DNA of 38,807 nt from an uncultured Steroidobacter sp. (GTDB lineage Bacteria > Pseudomonadota > Gammaproteobacteria > Steroidobacterales > Steroidobacteraceae), in assembly GCA_946478975.1 (NCBI GenBank), contig CAMLEO010000025.1:1-38807 (forward strand). Direction: 5' to 3'. A program made the translations under genes and the position numbers. Positions 8,609-14,806 of this stretch are shown here, one piece after another (position 1 is the first letter of the stretch; each line of letters opens with the position of its first letter). The notes beneath the pieces were generated by a model. It saw only the letters and a list, made by a program, of their open reading frames with translations, was not told the DNA's origin and ran no database searches.

Positions 8609-8902
8609 TTAGAGAACCGCGATCAGGGGACGCTTGCCGCCCGCTGTGTCATCGGTCAACAAGGGACGCTTGCCGCCGGCGGTGTCATCCAACAGCAAGG
8701 GGCGTTTGCCGCCGGCAGTGTCATCGGTCAGCAAAGGGCGTTTGCCGCCGGCCGTGTCATCGAACAGCAAAGGGCGTTTGCCGCCGGCCGTGTCATCCAA
8801 CAGCAAGGGCCGCTTGCCGCCGGCGGTGTCGTCGGCCATCGCGACGTTGGCCAACAAAGCAACCGCAGCAAGCACCGAGGCACGAATCGAACGAATACGC
8901 AT
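8609..8902 (-). CDS. Secreted protein made of six 12-residue repeats
   Basis: A 97-residue protein starting 'MRIRSIRASVLAAVALL' with a signal peptide predicted to be cut after 'AMA' at residue 23. The mature part is six copies of 'DDTAGGKRPLLx' (x = L, F, T, L, T) with the last copy ending 'RPLIAVL'. There is no other domain and no cysteine. Each unit pairs an acidic DD with a basic KR, flanking a GG hinge. The ATG is chosen because GGGAG lies upstream; longer frames reaching 9046 lack a better start and would bury the signal peptide. It is the first gene of a minus-strand run (59-residue peptide, ECF-like sigma, lipoprotein) and divergent from the kinase. No family is recognised. It could be a precursor of repeated peptides, a surface or cell-wall ligand, or a scaffold. 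Confidence 0.7.
   Translation of the reverse strand: MRIRSIRASVLAAVALLANVAMADDTAGGKRPLLLDDTAGGKRPLLFDDTAGGKRPLLTDDTAGGKRPLLLDDTAGGKRPLLTDDTAGGKRPLIAVL
8612..8833 (-). repeat. Six direct repeats of 36 bp within a gene
   Basis: Six contiguous 36-bp units with no spacers, in frame, encoding the 12-residue repeats. The third base of many codons differs between copies (for example CGT, CGC and GGC/GGT choices), while the protein sequence is nearly constant. This points to selection on the peptide and not to very recent slippage. Confidence 0.85.
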
Positions 8903-9168
8903 AACATCACTCCCAGGTTGAAAACGGATCAGGCCAGCCCTGACGATGGGTTGGATCAAAGACATAAGCGACGCTGCCCTGTGATGTCCGTCACTGGCGT
9001 GATGGTACTTATGTAAGATAGCTGACATATTCAGGGGATCTCTCAAGCCGGCTCGGGCACGGGCGGATGCTCACGGCGCGGCAAGCTTGCAAATCTGCGG
9101 TGCCGTAACTCGTTAAGTCGCTGCGTTTTAGGTGAAATGGTCGACTGACCGCGAAGTCCGAAGACGAT

Positions 9169-11904
9169 ATGACCACTGTCCGATCCGCCACCGAGCGCTG
9201 GGCGCGTACCGAGCACTTGTTCGGGCAAGCTATCGAGCTTCCGCCCGACGCTCGCGTATCGTTCATCGAGGCGAACGCGGCGGATGCCGATGAGCGGCAG
9301 GAGCTGCTGGAGCTGCTGGCGGCGGATGCGGATCACGCCGATGCCTGTCCCATCTCACAGGCAATCGGCCGGGCCGCCGATCACTCCGCGCTCGACCGCC
9401 AGCGCGGCCTGCTGGGCAAGGTCGTCGGCCAATATCGAATCGTTTCCATCCTCGGCAGCGGCGGCTCGGGAACCGTGTATTTGGGCGAGCGCGCCGACAA
9501 GCAATACGCCGCGCAGGTCGCCATCAAAGTCATCGACGAAACCGCGCCGACCGCGTTCGGGCTGCGGTTCCGGGCTGAACGCCAGATCCTCGCCAGCCTG
9601 AATCATCCCAACATCGCCCGTCTGCTCGACGCCGGCGAAACCGAAACCCATCAGCCGTTCCTGGTGATGGAGTACGTGCAGGGCGAAACGCTTGAGCGCT
9701 ACTGCGATCGCAATCAGCTCACGGTGCGCGCGCGGTTGGAGTTATTCATGCAGGTGTGCGCGGCCGTTCAATATGCGCACCAGAACCTGATCGTTCATCG
9801 CGATCTCAAGCCGGCCAACATTCTGGTCACCGGCGACGGCACACCCAAGCTGCTGGACTTTGGCATTGCGAAGCTGCTGGATGCGAGCGACATCACCCGC
9901 GCGTCCGAGCTCACGCGCATGAACGATCGCATTCTCACGCCCGAGTATGCGAGCCCCGAGCAGATCCTCGGCCGCTCCGTCACCACGGTGAGCGATGTGT
10001 ATTCGCTCGGTGTCGTGTTGTATCAACTGCTCACCGGCTTGCGCCCATATATATTGTCGTCGGCCTCGGCGAGCCAGCTGGAACTCGAACGTGCCATCTG
10101 CGTGACGGATCCGATGCGACCGAGCGTCGCCGTGCGAGAAGCTCGCTCTGCCCCGCCGACGGAAGATCAACCGTCGATCGAAACACTTGCCGCTGCTCGT
10201 AGCGCGACTCCGCAACGGCTGGAGCGCAGCCTCGCCGGCGATATCGATGCAATCGTCATGCGCTCGATGCGCAAAGAGCCGCAGCATCGTTATAACTCCG
10301 TCGAACAGCTGCTGGCCGATATTCGACGCTGGCTGGTCAGCGAACCGGTGCAGGCCCGGCATGGCAACTGGCTCTACTATTCTTCTCGATTCATCCGGCG
10401 CAACCGCTGGCCGGTCGCCGCCTCCACGACCATCGCGCTGCTGATCGTCGGCGGCATGATCACCATGTCGATCCAGCGCGCCGCAACCCAGGCTGCGCTG
10501 GAGCTTGCGACCGAACAGAAACAAACCGCCGAAGCCGTCTCACGATACATTCGTGACATCTTCGCGGCGGCCAATCCATTCCTCAACGATGGCCACCAGG
10601 CCACCGCGCGCGAGCTGCTGGATGAAGCGAGCCGCACGATCGAAACATTGAATGCGCCCGCGGCCGTGAAGCTGGAGCTTTACGAAACCATGGGCATTGC
10701 CTATCGCCGGCTCGGCGAGCCGCAAACAGCCGTAACGCAACTGAGCAATGCGCTCCAGCTTTCGCAGGGGCTGCATCCCAACGGCAATCAGAAAACAGCA
10801 TCCATCCTGGTCGAGCTCGCCGTCGCAGAGCGCGAGAAAGGCCTGGCTGACGAATCGGAGCAGCATCTCAAGCAAGGCCAGCACATGCTGTCCATGCTCG
10901 GCCCGACCGACGCGAGGTCGCGCGCCCGATATCTCGCTGAGCTCGGCAAGCTGCATACGCTTCGCAGCCAACCTGAACAGGCGCTCGCCTCTTTCACGTC
11001 GGCGCTGCAGCTGATTCGTTCGATTCAAGGGCCGCACGATGTCGAGCTCGATCTGGAAACCGGCAGCATCCTGAGCGAGGTCGCCAATATTCATACGTGG
11101 CGGGACGAATACCCGCAGGCCGAATCCGCGGCTCGCGAGGCGGTGCAGATATTTAGAATCGCGCCGCCGCTGCATCCCGATCGGGTCAAGGCCGATTTCA
11201 TCCTGGCCGAGATTTTGTTTTTGAAAGGCCAGCTCGCCGAAGCCGCGACTTTGTATGAAAGCGCGCTCGCCGCCCAGCGCAAGATCTTCAATTCCAATCC
11301 GCGCATCACCGATACGCTGGTGTCGCTCGCTCAGCTGCGAATCGCCCAGGGAGATGCCGCGCAAGCGGAGAAGCTGGTGCGCGAGGCCATCGATATTCAC
11401 TATCAATGGCAGAGCACCGACTACACCCGCATCGGCTTCCTGCAGACGATGTTGGGCACGGTGCTGCTCACCGAGTCCCGGCTGCCGGAAGCGGAACAAC
11501 AACTGCGTCGCGCCTACGACCTGGTCGTCACCAATCTCCCGGCCGATCATCAGTACGTCGCATCCGCCGAACATTACCTGGGCGAAGCGCTGTTGGCTGA
11601 AGGAAAACTGGCCGAAGCCGAGGACCGGCTGACCGGCGCGAAGAACCGCTGGAAACGTACCGGCGCACCAGCGTGGCGCTCGGCTCGTTCGGCGAGCGCG
11701 CTCGGCGAAGTGCTGCACCGGGAAGGACGCAACCCGGAAGCCGAAGAAGAACTGGTCGCGAGCTATCAGATTCTGGCTTCCGCGTCCGGCGTCGATCACG
11801 ACACGCGCGAGGCTGCACGCACACGACTGGTGCGCTTCTACTCCGACACCAAACAACATCAGAAACTCGAAGCATTGGTCCGTCCGACGCGACGCGCTCC
11901 GTAA
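9169..11904 (+). CDS. Transmembrane Ser/Thr protein kinase with TPR region
   Basis: A 911-residue eukaryotic-type kinase. An N-terminal segment of about 85 residues ('RWARTEHLFGQAIELPPDAR') is typical of kinases linked to ECF sigma factors. The kinase domain (about 89-390) has the glycine loop 'LGSGGSGTVYLG', the 'VAIKVI' lysine, catalytic 'HRDLKPANIL' (His 210, Asp 212), 'DFG' (Asp 230) and 'TPEYASPEQ'. All key residues are present, so it should be active. A single membrane segment follows at about 411-432, then roughly 450 residues of TPR-like helical repeats ('AYRRLGEPQTAVTQLSNAL', 'AEAATLYESALAAQRK'), which would lie outside the membrane. It is divergent from the repeat-protein/sigma genes across 266 bases. 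The likely role is to sense an envelope signal through the TPR region and to control the sigma factor by phosphorylation (inference from known kinase/ECF pairs). Confidence 0.9.
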   Translation: MTTVRSATERWARTEHLFGQAIELPPDARVSFIEANAADADERQELLELLAADADHADACPISQAIGRAADHSALDRQRGLLGKVVGQYRIVSILGSGGSGTVYLGERADKQYAAQVAIKVIDETAPTAFGLRFRAERQILASLNHPNIARLLDAGETETHQPFLVMEYVQGETLERYCDRNQLTVRARLELFMQVCAAVQYAHQNLIVHRDLKPANILVTGDGTPKLLDFGIAKLLDASDITRASELTRMNDRILTPEYASPEQILGRSVTTVSDVYSLGVVLYQLLTGLRPYILSSASASQLELERAICVTDPMRPSVAVREARSAPPTEDQPSIETLAAARSATPQRLERSLAGDIDAIVMRSMRKEPQHRYNSVEQLLADIRRWLVSEPVQARHGNWLYYSSRFIRRNRWPVAASTTIALLIVGGMITMSIQRAATQAALELATEQKQTAEAVSRYIRDIFAAANPFLNDGHQATARELLDEASRTIETLNAPAAVKLELYETMGIAYRRLGEPQTAVTQLSNALQLSQGLHPNGNQKTASILVELAVAEREKGLADESEQHLKQGQHMLSMLGPTDARSRARYLAELGKLHTLRSQPEQALASFTSALQLIRSIQGPHDVELDLETGSILSEVANIHTWRDEYPQAESAAREAVQIFRIAPPLHPDRVKADFILAEILFLKGQLAEAATLYESALAAQRKIFNSNPRITDTLVSLAQLRIAQGDAAQAEKLVREAIDIHYQWQSTDYTRIGFLQTMLGTVLLTESRLPEAEQQLRRAYDLVVTNLPADHQYVASAEHYLGEALLAEGKLAEAEDRLTGAKNRWKRTGAPAWRSARSASALGEVLHREGRNPEAEEELVASYQILASASGVDHDTREAARTRLVRFYSDTKQHQKLEALVRPTRRAP

Positions 11905-11974
11905 CTCGCTGCATTCAACTGAAGCAAAGCTGCGCACGCTGCGAACGTTTGCAGTGCATGCCGCGCAATCGTCA

Positions 11975-11990
11975 GCGCGAAATATCGCGC
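11975..11990. repeat. Small inverted repeat downstream of the kinase gene
   Basis: GCGCGA / TCGCGC with a 4-base AATA loop, 70 bases after the kinase stop and 90 bases before the amine oxidase start. It could be a weak terminator or an operator; it has no T-run. Confidence 0.25.
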
Positions 11991-12038
11991 GATTACCGCG
12001 GTTTTGTGACTTTAAGCCGGCTGGCACATCCCTTGAAT

Positions 12039-12055
12039 GGTTCGACAATCGAACC
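12039..12055. promoter_or_regulatory. Inverted repeat upstream of the amine oxidase operon
   Basis: Perfect 7-bp inverted repeat GGTTCGA-CAA-TCGAACC, 25 bases before the ATG of the amine oxidase gene. Its place at the operon head suggests an operator or leader hairpin. Which protein binds it is unknown; no regulator gene is adjacent. Confidence 0.35.
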
Positions 12056-12080
12056 TCCTTCACAGCGGTGGCCAACAGCA

Positions 12081-13661
12081 ATGAACCAGGCTCTCTCACG
12101 CCGGGGCTTTCTGCAAATGGTCGGTGCCTACGGCGGCTCTGCGGCCGTGTACCAGGCAGCGCTCGGCATAGGTTTGTTACCAACGGCCGCGCGTGCGGAT
12201 CGACCAGATATCGCACCACTAGGAGGCGGCAGACGTACCAAAGTCGTCATCCTCGGCGCTGGCATTTCCGGACTCACAGCAGCATATGAGCTGCGACGCA
12301 AAGGCTATGACGTACAAGTATTGGAGGCTTCGCACCGCGCCGGCGGACGCAATCTCACATTGCGCGGCGGCGACCTGGTGGATGAATGCGGCTACCCGCA
12401 AACGTGCGGCTTCGATCGCGATCCCGATCTTTATTTCAACGCCGGTCCCGCCCGCATCCCGGGCCATCACTCCGCCCTGCTCGGCTACTGCAAAGAATTC
12501 GGCGTGCAGCTCTCGCCGTTCGTCAACGACAACCGCAACGCCCTGGTGCAGGACGACGCGATGTTCGGCGGCAAGCCGATCCGTAATCGCGAATACATCA
12601 CCGACACGCGCGGCTTCATCGCCGAGCTGCTGGCGAAATCGCTGAGGCCGGAGCAACTGAGCGCACCATTTACGCGCGCCGACTATCAACAGCTGCTGGA
12701 ATACGTGCGACAGTTCGGCGAGCTCGACCAACGATTCACTTATATCGGCTCGGGACGCGCTGGTTTCGCCAGGCACGACTACACCGGCCCCGAAGAGCTC
12801 AAGCAGCCGCTGTCCGTCACCGAACTGATGCGCTCGAAATTCATGTACGTCATGAGCTTCGGCGAGCAGGACGATCAGTCCGCGATGATGATGGAGCCGG
12901 TGGGCGGCATGGACCGCGTCGTCGCCGGCTTCATGTCGAAAGTCGGCGACTGCGTCCGGACGCATTCGCAAGTCGAGTCCGTGCGCCTGGCCGACCGCGG
13001 CGTCGATGTCGTCTATCGCAACAAAGGCAAACGCACGCGGGTGCAGGCGGACTACTGCCTGAACTGCATTCCGATGCAGCTGCTGGCCGGCATCGATCAC
13101 AACTTCCCTTCCGAATATTCCGACGGCTTCACCGCGGTCAAGCGCGGCAAGCTGTTCAAGATCGGCCTGCAAATGAAGGAGCGTTTCTGGGAACGCGAGG
13201 GCATTTACGGCGGCATCTCCTGGACCATGCAGGACATCACGCAGCTGTGGTATCCGGCGCACGGCATCCATCGTGACAAAGGCGTGGTGCTCGGCGCATA
13301 TACGTTCACCGACGACATCGGCGAACGATTCTCTCGCATGACACCGGCACAGCGCATCGCAGCCGCGATCCAACAAGGTGAAAAACTTCACCCGGGTTAT
13401 GGCAGCTACGTTGAAAGCGCCGTGACCATTCCCTGGCATCGCATGAATCACATGCTCGGCTGCTCCGCCCGCTGGGAGCCTTCGGTGCGCGAGCAATGGT
13501 TCAGCCGCTTGCAAGCGCCGGTCGGCGGCCACTATTTGATCGGCGACCAGCTCAGTTATCACTCCGGCTGGCAGGAAGGTGCCATTCACTCGGCATATCA
13601 CGCCATTGCCGATATCGATCGACGCGTGCGCGGGCAAGCGGCGCAGGTGGTGCAGTCATGA
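12081..13661 (+). CDS. Tat-exported flavin amine oxidase/dehydrogenase
   Basis: FAD enzyme of 526 residues, monoamine oxidase/L-amino acid oxidase family. It begins with a twin-arginine signal ('SRRGFLQ' then a hydrophobic stretch), so it is exported folded with its flavin. The dinucleotide-binding fold follows ('VVILGAGISGLTAAYEL', about residues 55-72, then 'LEASHRAGGR'), and the C-terminal FAD motif is 'YLIGDQLSYHSGWQEGAI'. It oxidises a C-N bond to an imine. The start is set by the Tat motif; the ribosome site is weak. The next gene is a diheme cytochrome c with a 4-base ATGA overlap, followed by an exported RidA. The tight link to a cytochrome suggests it is a dehydrogenase that passes electrons to cytochrome c and not to O2, as known for the periplasmic nicotine dehydrogenase NicA2 and its cytochrome CycN. 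The substrate is unknown. Confidence 0.88.
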   Translation: MNQALSRRGFLQMVGAYGGSAAVYQAALGIGLLPTAARADRPDIAPLGGGRRTKVVILGAGISGLTAAYELRRKGYDVQVLEASHRAGGRNLTLRGGDLVDECGYPQTCGFDRDPDLYFNAGPARIPGHHSALLGYCKEFGVQLSPFVNDNRNALVQDDAMFGGKPIRNREYITDTRGFIAELLAKSLRPEQLSAPFTRADYQQLLEYVRQFGELDQRFTYIGSGRAGFARHDYTGPEELKQPLSVTELMRSKFMYVMSFGEQDDQSAMMMEPVGGMDRVVAGFMSKVGDCVRTHSQVESVRLADRGVDVVYRNKGKRTRVQADYCLNCIPMQLLAGIDHNFPSEYSDGFTAVKRGKLFKIGLQMKERFWEREGIYGGISWTMQDITQLWYPAHGIHRDKGVVLGAYTFTDDIGERFSRMTPAQRIAAAIQQGEKLHPGYGSYVESAVTIPWHRMNHMLGCSARWEPSVREQWFSRLQAPVGGHYLIGDQLSYHSGWQEGAIHSAYHAIADIDRRVRGQAAQVVQS

Positions 13662-14239
13662 ACAAGCAACTGTTCCTCCTTGCGATGACCGCCTTGGTCA
13701 CAAATGTCGGTGCCGCCGAACAATCTGATCTGTCCTACTGCACGGTGTGTCACGGCGCTCATGGCAACGGCAATCCGGCGATTCGCGCACCGAAAATTGC
13801 CGGCATGGAGCCCTGGTACATTCGTCGCCAGCTCGAAGCATTTCGGGATGGGCAGCGTGGCGTGCATCCGGACGATGCGCCGGGACATGAAATGCAGCCG
13901 GTGGGTGTTCGCTTGCATGACGACGCGGGCATTCAACAAGCGATCAAATATGTCGCAAGCTTCGAACCCAAGACACCGCCAGTCACAATCACCGGCGATG
14001 CGACTCGCGGCCGCGATCTCTATTCAACTTGCGAGTCGTGCCACGGCGCAAAGGGCGAAGGCAACCAGACCCTCGGTGCGCCGGCTTTGGCGGCTCGCAC
14101 CGATTGGTATCTGGTCGCGCAACTCCAAAACTTCAAAGCGGGCGTACGAGAGAACGCCCAGATGAGCGCCATCGCGTCGACGCTGCCCGACCAGCAATCC
14201 ATCGACGATGTCGTTGCTTATATCAATACCCTGCGCTGA
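13658..14239 (+). CDS. Periplasmic diheme cytochrome c
   Basis: Cytochrome of 193 residues with a signal peptide cut near 'VGAA' and two class-I domains. The heme motifs are 'CTVCH' (Cys28, His32) and 'CESCH' (Cys125, His129). Methionines that could be distal ligands lie in 'HEMQPV' and 'NAQMSAIA'. The two-domain layout resembles cytochrome c4 and c553-type proteins. Its ATG overlaps the stop of the amine oxidase gene, so the two are coupled. It most likely takes electrons from that flavoenzyme and hands them to the terminal oxidase chain. The RidA gene follows 14 bases downstream. Confidence 0.9.
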   Translation: MNKQLFLLAMTALVTNVGAAEQSDLSYCTVCHGAHGNGNPAIRAPKIAGMEPWYIRRQLEAFRDGQRGVHPDDAPGHEMQPVGVRLHDDAGIQQAIKYVASFEPKTPPVTITGDATRGRDLYSTCESCHGAKGEGNQTLGAPALAARTDWYLVAQLQNFKAGVRENAQMSAIASTLPDQQSIDDVVAYINTLR

Positions 14240-14253
14240 CAAAGGAATTAGAA

Positions 14254-14763
14254 ATGCCCGATATTCGCTCCCCCGCTCGCCTGGCCGCTGCGGTTGCCGT
14301 GGCGCTCGCGCTCGTTTCCGGTGCGGACGCAGCTGACATCGTGCGCCATCCGCTCACCGGCGGCTCGAAGTTTCCAATTGCCCGCGCGGTTGAAGTGCCC
14401 GCGGGCAAGACGATCTATTTCCACAGCGGCATCACGCCGGCACCGCTCGATCCGAAGGCAGCCGAAGGCTCCCCGGAATACTGGGGCGACACGCGCACGC
14501 AAGCGTTGAGCGCGTTCGGACGCATCAAAGAATCTTTGGATTCGCTCGGCCTGAGCTTCAAAGATGTGGTCGCGATGACGGTGTACCTGGTCGGCGATCC
14601 TGCCAAGGGCGGACGCATGGACTTCCCGGGGTTCATGAGCGCGTATTCGCAATTCTTCGGCACGCCCGAGCAGCCGAATCTGCCGGCGCGCTCGACGGTG
14701 CAAGTCGCAGGCTTGGTCGGGCCGGGCATGCTGGTCGAGATCGAAGTGCAACTGGCGAAGTAA
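14254..14763 (+). CDS. Exported RidA-family imine deaminase
   Basis: Protein of 169 residues: a signal peptide (cut near 'GADA', residue 27) followed by a RidA/YjgF domain. Family landmarks are 'YFHSGITP', 'ALSAFGRIKESLDSLGLSF', 'VVAMTVYLV', and 'PARSTVQVAGL' with the substrate-binding arginine at 146. RidA proteins hydrolyse reactive enamines and imines. Most are cytoplasmic; this one should be periplasmic. An AGGA lies 8 bases before the ATG. As the third gene after an amine-oxidising enzyme and its cytochrome, its natural job would be to hydrolyse the imine product in the periplasm (inference). Confidence 0.87.
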   Translation: MPDIRSPARLAAAVAVALALVSGADAADIVRHPLTGGSKFPIARAVEVPAGKTIYFHSGITPAPLDPKAAEGSPEYWGDTRTQALSAFGRIKESLDSLGLSFKDVVAMTVYLVGDPAKGGRMDFPGFMSAYSQFFGTPEQPNLPARSTVQVAGLVGPGMLVEIEVQLAK

Positions 14764-14770
14764 CCTGTGT

Positions 14771-14797
14771 GGTGGGTGAGCACCAGGCTCACCCACC
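14771..14797. terminator. Bidirectional terminator between convergent genes
   Basis: Perfect 11-bp stem GGTGGGTGAGC / GCTCACCCACC with a 5-base loop, placed 7 bases after the RidA stop and 9 bases before the stop of the convergent TonB receptor gene. The position and stem length suit a shared terminator, although the T-run is missing. Confidence 0.65.
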
Positions 14798-14806
14798 CGC
14801 TCCCGC

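Noticed and set aside
8612..8833. Regular 36-bp direct repeats, the length of many CRISPR repeats
   Set aside because: The units are contiguous with no spacers, keep one reading frame and encode a constant peptide, and no cas gene is near.
12022..12037. TGGCAC-N5-TTGAA resembling a sigma-54 promoter before the amine oxidase operon
   Set aside because: The invariant GC of the -12 element is GA here, and no sigma-54 activator gene is near; kept only as a note.
10540..12219. Long open frame on the minus strand opposite the TPR part of the kinase
   Set aside because: It is a mirror of GC-rich coding sequence, low in recognisable domains, and the sense strand encodes clear TPR repeats.
12219..13637. 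Long open frame on the minus strand opposite the amine oxidase
   Set aside because: Same reason; the plus strand has Tat, FAD-binding and C-terminal motifs.
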